From the NCBI GenBank assembly GCA_022846035.1, contig AP025580.1, positions 806,001-870,000 on the forward strand: a DNA stretch of 64,000 nucleotides, written 5' to 3'. The notes under the pieces are model-generated. The model did no database searches and was not told the DNA's origin. It saw only the letters and a list, made by a program, of their open reading frames with translations. The DNA is from Christensenellaceae bacterium (GTDB taxonomy: Bacteria; Bacillota; Clostridia; Christensenellales; Christensenellaceae). Within the stretch, counting starts at the first letter, position 1, and each line of letters opens with the position of its first letter. A program made the position numbers and the translations under genes. This document shows positions 15,523 to 24,649 of the stretch, in pieces.

Positions 15523-16425
15523 CTATTGATTTTGTTGCCTGTATTTAGAAGGGGAGAGTCCGACTTCTTTTTTAAAAACCTTAATAAAATAACTGCAGTC
15601 ATTATAACCGAAATGGGAAGCGATCTCATTAACGGACATATCGGTTGAAATAAGTAATTTTTTGGCGTATTCGATCTTTTTCTGATTCACATAATTCGAA
15701 AAGGTGGTATCGTTAAACTTACTGAACAATCGGCTCAGATAGTTGGCGCTGATGTTGCAGGCCGATGCCACGCAGCTCAGGGAAAGATCATCGAAAATAT
15801 TTTTCTCGATATATTCATAGACAGGAGCAAGAATTCCTTTATTCACATAAGGGGAGGAAGGCGGCGGTTCGTTCTGCATTTCTTCCGGAGGACAGGACAG
15901 TTTTTTGACCGCAAGCTCTAAAAACATATTGCACACGGAAAACAACATATTGGATATGGAAACGATTTTTTCAAGACTCATTTTCGGCAGCGCGAGATAT
16001 GCGTCGTAGTATTTTCCTGATTTCAATGGGGCGACGCTGTTGTCCGTATAAATTTGCTCTAACCCGCTTGTATTTTTATCATCATCCAGCATAACCTGTC
16101 CGGCCATAATGGCGCCGAGGTAGGCGTTGTTATATATAATAGGTATTGCAAAATCAACGATACCGGAGTGGCAGGTATAAATGTAAGGAGTACGGGTTCG
16201 TGCCGCTTCCAGCCCGCCGCGCGAATCGCAGCGTTCGCATAAGGTTTTATAATAAGGATGGTCGCGCACCATTGCGCAAAAGCGCGTGCACAAGCTATGC
16301 TGTGTAATGGGAGTTCCGGCATAATCCGTTGCGATGAGCGCTAGTCCCACAGATGCCGCAATATCGTCCTGCATTTTTTGAAAACTAGCAGTGTTGAAAA
16401 GATCCATAATGTTAAAATGAGGCAT
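15523..16425 (-). CDS. PocR-domain AraC-family regulator
   Basis: A 300-aa regulator. Residues about 5-165 look like a PocR sensory domain, with cysteine-rich segments FCAMVRDH and CERCDSRGGLEAA and the GIVDFAIPI and LGAIMAGQ strands. The C-terminal 100 residues are an AraC-type double helix-turn-helix (ISANYLSRLFSKF; MSVNEIASHFGYNDCSYF; VGLSPSKYR). PocR domains sense small diols in the propanediol regulator. It is divergent from the importer 2/GRE2 operon, whose promoter region carries a direct repeat of the kind AraC proteins bind. Activation of that operon by its substrate is the natural reading. Confidence 0.9.
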   Translation of the reverse strand: MPHFNIMDLFNTASFQKMQDDIAASVGLALIATDYAGTPITQHSLCTRFCAMVRDHPYYKTLCERCDSRGGLEAARTRTPYIYTCHSGIVDFAIPIIYNNAYLGAIMAGQVMLDDDKNTSGLEQIYTDNSVAPLKSGKYYDAYLALPKMSLEKIVSISNMLFSVCNMFLELAVKKLSCPPEEMQNEPPPSSPYVNKGILAPVYEYIEKNIFDDLSLSCVASACNISANYLSRLFSKFNDTTFSNYVNQKKIEYAKKLLISTDMSVNEIASHFGYNDCSYFIKVFKKEVGLSPSKYRQQNQ

Positions 16426-16653
16426 ACGAAAACTCCTTAATAAAAAGTGGTTACAATATCTTCTGGGATGAAATAGGATATAGAAACTTTTCTTCAGGGA
16501 ATAAACTCATTATATAACGAAGAACTTTTTAGATTCAATGAAACGAATTTGCATTTAATATTAAATATTGTTACAAATAATTACCACGCATTTCCAGCAG
16601 ATTACCATTTTTGAGCAATAAAACGGTATATACATATAAAAAAGCGTAAAACA
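16426..16653. other. AT-rich noncoding part of the divergent AraC/importer 2 region
   Basis: No coding frame or strong hairpin seen. Several TTAATATTAAATATT-like stretches give possible -10 boxes for the minus-strand regulator gene, none of which I can single out. Confidence 0.4.
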
Positions 16654-16683
16654 TGTGCTAAATAGTACTTTTTTTGTGCTAAA
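16654..16683 (+). promoter_or_regulatory. Direct repeat, probable AraC-type activator site
   Basis: TGTGCTAAA occurs at 16654-16662 and again at 16675-16683, exactly 21 bp apart (two helical turns). The second copy ends 4 bp before the -35 element at 16688. This is the standard geometry of activator half-sites for AraC-family proteins, and the divergent gene encodes one. Confidence 0.6.
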
Positions 16684-16687
16684 AATT

Positions 16688-16717
16688 TTGACGTTTATTT
16701 TTATATGTGTGGATAAA
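16688..16717 (+). promoter_or_regulatory. Promoter of the importer 2/GRE2 operon
   Basis: TTGACG (16688-16693) is followed after 18 nt by GATAAA (16712-16717), which overlaps TAAAAT. The weak -10 and the adjoining direct repeat suit an activated promoter. It leaves a leader of about 165 nt. Confidence 0.5.
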
Positions 16718-16889
16718 ATAGTTTAATGACTTTTATTTTAAAAGCCCGTATGATGGGGATAATCCAAAAAGAAACAAAACATATCCAAGCTATTTCAGAA
16801 CAGAAAAAAAGAATGCTCACAGTATATTTAGGCATAGTGTATTTGATTTCGTGGCTTTCGCCACAAATAAATGATAAAGGGGAACAAAT

Positions 16890-18383
16890 ATGAAAAAAAG
16901 ACTGAAAAAAGTATTAAGCACGTTTGTAGTAATGTGCTTAGCGGCAACGCTTGTATTTGCTGGCTGCGCGCCGGCACAACAGGTACCGGCCGCAAGCGAA
17001 CAACCGAGCGAGTCTCAGGCGGCAGAGCCTTCGGAGAGCGCAACGAATATTGAGTCTGCGACGCCTGAGGAAAAGTCGGCGGAGGCCGGAGACGATGTAG
17101 TCGCACAGCTTGTGGCAGAGGCATCGGGACTTTCGGACCTTGAGGCGCTGGCTTTCTTTGAAGGATTGGCAGATAAAGGATTGTCGGATGCGCAGATCAT
17201 TCAGTTCTTCATCGATCTTCCGCTCTCTGACGCCAACAAGCAAATTCACGACATGTATTTGGAAGAAGGACTCGATACGTATGCGCAGGCTTATCCGGCG
17301 GGCGAGTTTTATGACGGATTTGAATGGAAATCCGGCATGGGAACGGAAATTACCGGCGGGTTTACAAGCAACAGCCTTAAGCTGCCTTTCTCTGACGACT
17401 ATGTGCCGCTTCCGGAAGGGCCGATAGGGGATCCGAACAAGACATATACGATCGGCGTGGTTTCATCCGGCTTGAATGACGCATGGATCGGCAACTATCA
17501 GGACAGTATCATGTATGAAGCGGAACGCCATGACAACGTAGAAGTCGTCTACATGGATTACAACTTTGATATGAACACTTTCTCTTCCCAGTTCGATACG
17601 TTTATCGCGCAAGGCGTGGATGCCATTGTGACATGGCCGATGATCGAAGCGTCGTCCGGCCCGCCGGCACAAAGAGCGGAAGAAGCAGGGATACCGGTCA
17701 TTACCTCTGACCGTGTTACCTCCTATCCGGATGTCACATGCCGTATTACAGGAAATTTTCCGGCAAACGGCGCGCAAAACGGCATGTATCTCGTATGGAA
17801 ACTGGCGCAGGAAACACAGGGCAAGGAAGTAAAGGCAAATGTTGTGCTCTTAAGAAAGCCGGCGGGAAGCACGGCAGACACGATCCGTACAGGCTATTTC
17901 CTTAAGGTATGCAGTTACTTTCCGGGCATCAATATTCTACAATCGTACCACGACCAGGACAACAGGCAGGAATCCTATGTGAACGCGCAAAATGCTTTCC
18001 AGGCTTATGATAATATCGATGCTGTATTCAGCGGAGACTGTAATAAGGCCGCGGTCGCGTACGAGGCATGCAAGGAAGCGGACCGCCTCACAAGCAGGGA
18101 GGGCGGAAAAGAGGTCATTATTCTGTCTATCGACGACTCTAAGGAGGTTTACAGTATGATGGATGCGGGCGGTATCCAGATGAACGCGCCATACACCCCC
18201 CTGATCGGCGATATTTCACTGCGGGCCGCGCTCAAAATCCTGGCAGGTGAAGAGGTACCGCAGGATATTGCAACGCCGAATATCCCGATGGTAACGACGG
18301 ACGGAGCCGTGATTTTCGGACTGCAAACGCAAAAGCCGGATCAGTGGTACCAGTATACATTTGGTCCTCCTTACGAAGCATAA
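16890..18383 (+). CDS. Sugar ABC importer 2, substrate-binding lipoprotein with extra N-terminal region
   Basis: At 497 aa this is about 140 residues longer than a typical RbsB-type protein. A signal peptide ends in the lipobox VFAGC (Cys26), then comes an acidic Ser/Glu/Ala linker to about residue 70. A probably helical region (about 70-150, ASGLSDLEALAFFEGLADK and similar) precedes the type-1 periplasmic-binding fold, which starts near residue 186 (YTIGVVSSGLNDAW) and holds VDAIVTWPM and IPVITSDR. It is the extracellular receptor of importer 2. GGGGAA lies before the ATG. A perfect hairpin follows the gene. The extra region is unlike importers 1 and 3. Confidence 0.9.
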   Translation: MKKRLKKVLSTFVVMCLAATLVFAGCAPAQQVPAASEQPSESQAAEPSESATNIESATPEEKSAEAGDDVVAQLVAEASGLSDLEALAFFEGLADKGLSDAQIIQFFIDLPLSDANKQIHDMYLEEGLDTYAQAYPAGEFYDGFEWKSGMGTEITGGFTSNSLKLPFSDDYVPLPEGPIGDPNKTYTIGVVSSGLNDAWIGNYQDSIMYEAERHDNVEVVYMDYNFDMNTFSSQFDTFIAQGVDAIVTWPMIEASSGPPAQRAEEAGIPVITSDRVTSYPDVTCRITGNFPANGAQNGMYLVWKLAQETQGKEVKANVVLLRKPAGSTADTIRTGYFLKVCSYFPGINILQSYHDQDNRQESYVNAQNAFQAYDNIDAVFSGDCNKAAVAYEACKEADRLTSREGGKEVIILSIDDSKEVYSMMDAGGIQMNAPYTPLIGDISLRAALKILAGEEVPQDIATPNIPMVTTDGAVIFGLQTQKPDQWYQYTFGPPYEA

Positions 18384-18405
18384 AAGCTCTGAAATAGCAA
18401 AAGGA

Positions 18406-18438
18406 CTGCCGCTTCTTTTTAAAGGGAAGAAGCGGCAG
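18406..18438 (+). promoter_or_regulatory. Intercistronic hairpin after binding protein 2
   Basis: A perfect 12-bp stem, CTGCCGCTTCTT with AAGAAGCGGCAG, closes a 9-nt loop. No T-run follows. It likely protects the upstream binding-protein mRNA. Confidence 0.65.
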
Positions 18439-18481
18439 CCCGAAAGCATCATGGTTTATGATGGCGCGAGGTGAAGAAAAA

Positions 18482-19459
18482 ATGGAAAATAAGAATAACA
18501 GCATTTCACGGCTTTTATCCAGAGGGAATGGAATATTCGTATCGATCATCATATTGGGGATTTTCCTGATAGTCGCTGCGGTCGCGGTTCCCAATGTATT
18601 TCAGCCGACCAATCTGGCAAACGTCCTGAGGGTCAATTCTCCGGCGGGAATCATGGCGATCGGACTTGCGCTGGTTCTGCTGACAGGAGAAATCGATATT
18701 TCGGTCGGGGCGGTCATGTCACTGAGCGTCATGGTTATTTCCAAAATCGTAGATTACAGTGAGCCGCTTTCGATTCTGGCGATGCTGGGAGTGGGCGCGG
18801 CGTGCGGGTTTTTAAATGGTTGGATCGTTGCCAGGATACGCGTTCCGTCACTCATGGTCACCATTGGAACGATGTCGATCTATTCCGGTCTTGCGTGCAT
18901 CATCACCAACGCGCAGGCAAAATTTATGACAACGGCATACCCCATCTATACGACAATGTCCAAGGGAGACCTGGGCGGCATACCGGTTACGTTTATTTTG
19001 TGCGTCGTATTGGCGTTGCTGTTTTGGGTGATCACAACCAAAACAAAGTTTGGAAAGGACATCTATTATACGGGCGCAAACAAGCGCGCGGCATGGATGA
19101 GCGGTATCCGTATAGACCGCGTAAAAATCATCGTGTTTATGATCTGCGGCATATTAGCGGCATTAGCGGCGCCACTGATCACCACACAGATTGGCAGGAG
19201 CAACGCCGATGCGGGAACGGGACAGGAAGTTACCGCAATCGCAATCGCGGTGCTCGGCGGGGTTTCTTTAGACGGCGGCAGAGGCTCTATTCTGGGCGTG
19301 TTATGCGGTATGGTGACAATGGGTGTCCTGATGAATATGCTTGCGCTTTCCGGTCTTGGCACCTATGTCGAAATGGCGATCAAAGGTATATTGATCATTG
19401 CGGTAGTATTCATTTATGGGCTTGTTAATAGGAAAACAGGCGTACTCAAAGAGGCTTAA
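18482..19459 (+). CDS. Sugar ABC importer 2, permease A
   Basis: A 325-aa RbsC-type permease with about nine or ten membrane helices. The motif GEIDISVGAVMSL and the conserved loop GANKRAAWMSGI are clear. ATG 18482 is preferred, since GAGGTGAAG sits just upstream; ATG 18458 would include that ribosome binding site. Together with the next gene it supplies two different channel subunits, unlike importer 1. Confidence 0.92.
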   Translation: MENKNNSISRLLSRGNGIFVSIIILGIFLIVAAVAVPNVFQPTNLANVLRVNSPAGIMAIGLALVLLTGEIDISVGAVMSLSVMVISKIVDYSEPLSILAMLGVGAACGFLNGWIVARIRVPSLMVTIGTMSIYSGLACIITNAQAKFMTTAYPIYTTMSKGDLGGIPVTFILCVVLALLFWVITTKTKFGKDIYYTGANKRAAWMSGIRIDRVKIIVFMICGILAALAAPLITTQIGRSNADAGTGQEVTAIAIAVLGGVSLDGGRGSILGVLCGMVTMGVLMNMLALSGLGTYVEMAIKGILIIAVVFIYGLVNRKTGVLKEA

Positions 19460-19473
19460 GAGGGAGAAAGACG

Positions 19474-20520
19474 ATGGAAAAGAAATTGGAAAGAAATAAC
19501 AAAAAGGGATTTCTGTCACGGTATTTGCTCCTTCTGGTATTGATCATCGAAATTTTCGTGGGCTGGCTCATCAATCCGAATTTACTGACCCCGATGAATA
19601 TACAGGTGATCCTGTTTGCGTGCACGCTTAACGGGATTATATCGATCGGACAGTCGCTGGTGTTAATTTCAAAGGAGATCGACCTCTCGGTGGGTGCAAA
19701 CCTAGTATTTGCACCGATCCTGGCCGTCACAACGACGAGTATCCTTTATGAAACGGTAACGGGAACAGGCGTCTTGCAGGGCAAATCGGGGTTTATGACA
19801 GGCGGCTGGGAAATGGTTGTCATTCTCACGCTGGCATTTGCCGTGATCGTAGGACTGGGAAACGGGTTGATTGTTACCAAATGTAAAATTCCTGCGTTCA
19901 TCGCAACGATCGGTATGCAGTTCTTTTTGAAAGGCGTCTCGTACATTATTTCGGGCGGTATTCCGATTTTTATCAAAGATGTAGAAGCATCCAAATTTAT
20001 TGGCAATGCGAGCATTGGTAACGTCGTTCCGGTCAGCGTGCTGGTATTCGTAGTAATCGGGCTGGTGATACTGTTCTTATGTAACCGGACGAAATTTGGT
20101 ATGCGGCTGTATGCGACGGGCGGCGGTCTTAAAGCGGCCAAGCTTTCGGGTATCAATACGGATAAGTGGAAAATCGTTGCTTATGCGGTGTGTGGATTTT
20201 TGGTTGGGATCGCGGCCATCATGTCCATGTCGCGTCTTCAGGGGATCGAGATTACACAGGCTACCAAGGGAAACTACGATATGAACAGTATTGCCATATC
20301 GATCATCGGCGGTATCGCGCTTTCCGGCGGAAAAGGCAGTATCGCGGGTACCATGCAGGCGACGGCTATCATTGCGATCCTGCTCAATATCCTGAACATG
20401 CAAGGGCTGATGGCATATTACCAACTGTTTATCACAGGCTGTATCATTGTAGTGATTGCAATTATTCACCAGAAGAATGAGAGCAGAAGACTGAAGGCAC
20501 TGAAGATCATTGAAGTATGA
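19474..20520 (+). CDS. Sugar ABC importer 2, permease B
   Basis: A second RbsC-type permease, 348 aa, with SKEIDLSVGANLV in the first third and YATGGGLKAAKLSGI before the coupling loop. It is preceded by GAGGGAGAAAG and starts 14 nt after permease A. It probably forms a heterodimeric channel with permease A. The N-terminus is basic and cytoplasmic. Confidence 0.92.
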   Translation: MEKKLERNNKKGFLSRYLLLLVLIIEIFVGWLINPNLLTPMNIQVILFACTLNGIISIGQSLVLISKEIDLSVGANLVFAPILAVTTTSILYETVTGTGVLQGKSGFMTGGWEMVVILTLAFAVIVGLGNGLIVTKCKIPAFIATIGMQFFLKGVSYIISGGIPIFIKDVEASKFIGNASIGNVVPVSVLVFVVIGLVILFLCNRTKFGMRLYATGGGLKAAKLSGINTDKWKIVAYAVCGFLVGIAAIMSMSRLQGIEITQATKGNYDMNSIAISIIGGIALSGGKGSIAGTMQATAIIAILLNILNMQGLMAYYQLFITGCIIVVIAIIHQKNESRRLKALKIIEV

Positions 20521-20561
20521 TCAGCACCGTTAAAATTCGAGAATTTCAGTAGGTGGGTAAG

Positions 20562-22073
20562 ATGAGTAAAAAATTACTTGAAATGAAAAATATAGAAAAA
20601 AGCTTTTTGGGCGTGCCTGTCCTGAAGAAGGTCGATTTTTCGCTGGACAGGGGACAGGTCATTTCGATCATCGGTACGAACGGTGCGGGCAAGTCTACGC
20701 TTTCCAATATTATCGCCGGCGTCTATGGAAAGGACGGCGGTACGGTGGAGATCGACGGGGAACAGGTAGATATGCGCAGTCCTAATGACGCGGAAAAATA
20801 CAGTATCGGTATGGTACATCAGGAGCCGACTTTGTGCGAAAATATGCGGGTATATGAAAATATTTTTTTGAACCGCGAGATTAATAAAAAATCAGGCCTG
20901 CTCGACAGGGAAAAAATGAAAGAAGAAAGCAGGCGCGTCTTAAGCTATCTGGGCGTTGATATTGATGTCGAAGAAATCGTGCAAAATCTTTCGCTGGTCG
21001 GAAAAGGGGTCGTGTCCATCGCGAAAGCGATGCTGATGAACCCTAAGATACTGATTCTTGACGAGGTGACGGCGCCGCTTAACCAAAAAGAGGTTGAGCA
21101 TCTGTTCGAAGTGGTGTGCAGCCTGCGGGAAAAAGGTTTGGGGATCATCTATATCAGCCACAAAATCAAGGAGATCGTGGCGATTTCAGACGAGGTCGTC
21201 GTCTTGAAAGACGGCGAAAACGTAGGGACGTTTGTGGCGAAAGAAGAAGCGCTCAGTGAAAAGAAGATCATCCATCTGATGCTGGGCGAGACGGAAGGCT
21301 GGCAGGGCGAATACAGTGAAAAACAGCTTGAACAGCACCAGGAAGAAACGCTTCTTAAGCTGCAGGATCTGAGCAAGGATGAATTATATGAAAACATTTC
21401 TATCGATTTGCACAAGGGTGAAATCATTGGCCTTGCAGGGTTAAAGGGATCAGGGATCACAGAGCTGATGTTTTCCGTATTCGGCGTGCTGCAGCCGGAC
21501 AGCGGCGAAATCATCAAGGACGGCGTGGCGATCAAGCCCGCAACCCCGAAAGAAGCGATCAGAAGCGGAATCGGTATGATTACCAACGACAGGCAAAAGG
21601 AAGGCGCGGCCATCATGCTTTCGGTCGAGGACAACATTACCGTGGCCTCGCTTGACAAGATGAAGCAGAGGGGAACGATCTCAGGTAAAAAGTTGCTTTG
21701 TGCAACGCGGGAATATATCGATAAGTTGCAAATCAAGACGACAGGTCCGAAACAGGCGGTACAATTTTTGTCCGGCGGCAATCAGCAAAAGGTTGTCGTT
21801 GCAAAGTGGCTGCTGAAAAATGCACAGGTCATCCTGATTGACGAACCGACAAGGGGCGTTGACGTAAAGGCCAAAAATGAGATATACAATCTGCTGATTA
21901 CAGAGAAAATGCAGGGCAAGGGGATTATCGTATTTTCACCGGAAACGCGCGAGCTGCTTAATATTTGCGACCGGATATTGGTACTGACCGCAGGAAAAAT
22001 TACGTCGGAAATCAACAGAGCGGACGAAAATTTCAATGAAAAGGGCGTAATGGAAGCTATGCATTCTTTTTAA
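20562..22073 (+). CDS. Sugar ABC importer 2, ATP-binding protein
   Basis: A fused double ATPase of 503 aa. The first domain has P-loop GTNGAGKST and Walker B LILDEVTAPL. In the second the P-loop is degenerate (GLKGSGITEL), as is common in this family, while signature LSGGNQQK and Walker B LIDEPTRGVD are intact. ATG 20562 fits TAGGTGG upstream; GTG 20553 is an in-frame alternative inside the ribosome binding site. It drives permeases A and B encoded just before it. GRE2 begins 46 nt downstream, which ties import to radical chemistry. Confidence 0.92.
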   Translation: MSKKLLEMKNIEKSFLGVPVLKKVDFSLDRGQVISIIGTNGAGKSTLSNIIAGVYGKDGGTVEIDGEQVDMRSPNDAEKYSIGMVHQEPTLCENMRVYENIFLNREINKKSGLLDREKMKEESRRVLSYLGVDIDVEEIVQNLSLVGKGVVSIAKAMLMNPKILILDEVTAPLNQKEVEHLFEVVCSLREKGLGIIYISHKIKEIVAISDEVVVLKDGENVGTFVAKEEALSEKKIIHLMLGETEGWQGEYSEKQLEQHQEETLLKLQDLSKDELYENISIDLHKGEIIGLAGLKGSGITELMFSVFGVLQPDSGEIIKDGVAIKPATPKEAIRSGIGMITNDRQKEGAAIMLSVEDNITVASLDKMKQRGTISGKKLLCATREYIDKLQIKTTGPKQAVQFLSGGNQQKVVVAKWLLKNAQVILIDEPTRGVDVKAKNEIYNLLITEKMQGKGIIVFSPETRELLNICDRILVLTAGKITSEINRADENFNEKGVMEAMHSF

Positions 22074-22119
22074 ACAGAAAAGAGACCCTCAAATAATCAA
22101 AAGGTAGGAGTGAAGTAAA

Positions 22120-24633
22120 ATGTCTGATAAAAAAAACACGCTGGATATGCTGAAAAAACCAAAAAATCTTTCACCGAGGATCAAATGGCTGCGGGATTTC
22201 TATTATAAGGGTCGGGATCGTGAATGGAACAATGAATATCTTTCGTTTTCTACAGGCGAGCCGTGGGATCTTTTGTACGACATGACGATCAATACCATCA
22301 CCTATGAAGAGGTGAGGGGCTACAGGGTAACGGAGGATTCGGCGAAGCAGATAGGCCTTTCGCATGTGGTTCGCGTGCCGGACGGATTTTATGCACAGAC
22401 GATCGCGGAGCGCAAAGCATGGTTTAACAAAGAGGTGATGCTGCATCATGTTCCCATCGAAATATTTCCAGGAGACCTGATCGCGGGAGGACGCTTTAAC
22501 CTGCGCGTGTCGCACTGCCTGACAAAAGAGGAAACGCAGGAACGCGAAGAAATGTTGTGTGGGCAAAACGGATTCTCGCCACGCTGCGACGAGTATAACA
22601 ACAGGGGCTTTGGCAATCTGGGGCCCGCGGCGGGACACCTGATTCCCGGGCATCAGAAAATTATTGACTTTGGGTTGCGCAGCGAGTATGAGTACTACGA
22701 AAAATTACTGTCTGAACTTTCCCCGCAGGAACGCGAGGGGGCGCATGGCGGGCAGCTGCGGGCAATGATGACGTCCTGCCTGATGGGTAAGGAACTGGCG
22801 GAAAAGTATGCCGATCGGTGCGAAGAGCTGGCGCCGCAGGCAAATACACAGGAACGTAAAAAAGAACTGCTGGAAATGGCGAAGATGCTGCGCCGCGTGC
22901 CGTGGGAACCGGCGACCAACTTCTGGGAAGCCATGCTGAGCCTTTGGATCCCGCATATGCTGATCATGGCGGATGAAAATTATCCGGGCGCGGGGACATC
23001 GTTTGGAAATATCGACCGCTATCTTTATCCCTATTGGAAAAAATCATTGGAGCAGGGCATGGATCGTGAATTTGGCAAAGAGATCCTAAAGTGCTTTTTT
23101 ATTCACTGCAATACGGCGTATGATGCGGCGATCCAGGTAGGGTGTAATCAGGGGATCACAGCGGGATATGGACAATTGTTCAACTTTTCAGGCGCGGGGA
23201 AAGGGGGCGTAGACGTATCCAACGACCTGACAATGGCGCTTTTTGAAGTGATCGACGATATGACGCCCATGCTGGAACCGAAGCCGAATGTACGTTTGCA
23301 CAGGAATACGCCGGACGTGGTGCTGGATAAGGTCGTGGATATGGTCAGCCACAGCCAGGGTGCCCCTTTCCTTATCAACTTTGACGAGCGTGCGATGGCG
23401 GGCATGATGAGGGAAGCAAAGGAAGGGCATGTGGAGAAGCTGATCAATGAGGATAATGTATTCGAATATGCTTCTGTCGGTTGTATGGAAAATACGATGG
23501 TCGGCAACGACCGCTCGGAAACGGTAAACTGCAATGTGGTTCTGGTCAAAGCCGTGGAACTGGCGCTGGGAGACGGCAAGGACCTCGTCGATCATTATGA
23601 TTTTGCAGGAAAGCCGTATCCGATCAGGCAAGACGGCCCCAAGACGGGGGATCCGCGCGATTTTAAAGACTTCGAGCAATTCTACAGGGCGTTTGAAGAG
23701 CAGATTAAATTTGTAATCAAAAAGAGCGTCGATTTATACAATTTAGGAGACCTGATGCGTGCGAGATACAGCCCGACGCCATTCCTCTCCGTATTGGTTA
23801 AGGGATGTGCGGAAAAGGGAAAAGACATCGTTGAGGGAGGGGCGGAATTGCGGTTTTGCACGATCGAGGGCGTTGCTTTTGCTACGACCGTAGACTCGCT
23901 CTTAGCAGTGAAATATTTGGTATACGATGAAAAAATCTGTACGATGGACGAACTGCTGACCGCGCTTAAGGCCAATTGGGAAGGATATGAGGTATTGCAG
24001 GCGATTGCCAAAAATAAAGCGCCTAAATATGGCAGGGACGACGATGAGGCGGACGCGCTCGCCAAGCGTATTATGGACCTGTGGACGGCGGAATGCTGGA
24101 AATATCGAACGGTGGGCAGCGACGAACAGTTTCGGCCCGGCATGTTGAGTTGGAACTATTGGGTGACCTATGCGGGAATTACCTTTGCCACGCCGGACGG
24201 CAGGAAACGCGGGCAATTTTTATCGAACGCGATCTGTCCATCGAACGGGGCGGACATCAACGGTCCTACCGCGAATGCGAACTCTGTAGGAAAGGCGCTG
24301 GGCGGAAAGGACTGGGAAGCGGGAGACTTTGAACATTATAAAAACAGTCTGCCCAACGGCGCGAGCCATACGATTACTTTCAACCCGACTGTGTTGCGCG
24401 ACCCGGAGCACAAAAAGAAATTTAAAACGTTTTTGAAAGGATATATTGAGAATGGAGGCACGGCGCTGCAGATCAATATACTGGATGTGGATATGTTAAA
24501 GGATGCGCAGGAACATCCGGAAGATTACAGTACGCTTCTCGTACGGGTGACGGGATATAACGCATATTTTACATCCATCGGCAAGGAATTGCAGAATGAG
24601 ATCATCGCACGGGAAAGCCACCAGAAGTTTTAG
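22120..24633 (+). CDS. Glycyl radical enzyme 2, substrate unknown
   Basis: An 837-aa glycyl radical enzyme. The radical site is Gly812 in RVTGYNAYF. The thiyl cysteine is Cys455 in ASVGCMENTMVGNDRS, with Glu457 as the probable acid/base, so the pair is GCME rather than GCVE. GHLIPGHQKIIDFG keeps the histidine region seen in dehydratase-like members. It is clearly diverged from GRE1 and from pyruvate formate-lyase, which has two adjacent cysteines. AGGAGTG precedes the ATG. The following genes encode the activase, a split-barrel protein, a glycerol-dehydrogenase-like enzyme and DhaKL, so a product that is, or becomes, glycerol or a dihydroxyacetone analogue is plausible. That last step is inference. 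Confidence 0.92.
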   Translation: MSDKKNTLDMLKKPKNLSPRIKWLRDFYYKGRDREWNNEYLSFSTGEPWDLLYDMTINTITYEEVRGYRVTEDSAKQIGLSHVVRVPDGFYAQTIAERKAWFNKEVMLHHVPIEIFPGDLIAGGRFNLRVSHCLTKEETQEREEMLCGQNGFSPRCDEYNNRGFGNLGPAAGHLIPGHQKIIDFGLRSEYEYYEKLLSELSPQEREGAHGGQLRAMMTSCLMGKELAEKYADRCEELAPQANTQERKKELLEMAKMLRRVPWEPATNFWEAMLSLWIPHMLIMADENYPGAGTSFGNIDRYLYPYWKKSLEQGMDREFGKEILKCFFIHCNTAYDAAIQVGCNQGITAGYGQLFNFSGAGKGGVDVSNDLTMALFEVIDDMTPMLEPKPNVRLHRNTPDVVLDKVVDMVSHSQGAPFLINFDERAMAGMMREAKEGHVEKLINEDNVFEYASVGCMENTMVGNDRSETVNCNVVLVKAVELALGDGKDLVDHYDFAGKPYPIRQDGPKTGDPRDFKDFEQFYRAFEEQIKFVIKKSVDLYNLGDLMRARYSPTPFLSVLVKGCAEKGKDIVEGGAELRFCTIEGVAFATTVDSLLAVKYLVYDEKICTMDELLTALKANWEGYEVLQAIAKNKAPKYGRDDDEADALAKRIMDLWTAECWKYRTVGSDEQFRPGMLSWNYWVTYAGITFATPDGRKRGQFLSNAICPSNGADINGPTANANSVGKALGGKDWEAGDFEHYKNSLPNGASHTITFNPTVLRDPEHKKKFKTFLKGYIENGGTALQINILDVDMLKDAQEHPEDYSTLLVRVTGYNAYFTSIGKELQNEIIARESHQKF

Positions 24634-24649
24634 GAAAGAGAGCAAGGAC

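Noticed and set aside
22120-24633. Pyruvate formate-lyase
   Set aside because: PFL has two adjacent active-site cysteines. Here there is one cysteine in GCME, and the activase has extra ferredoxin clusters not found in the PFL activase.
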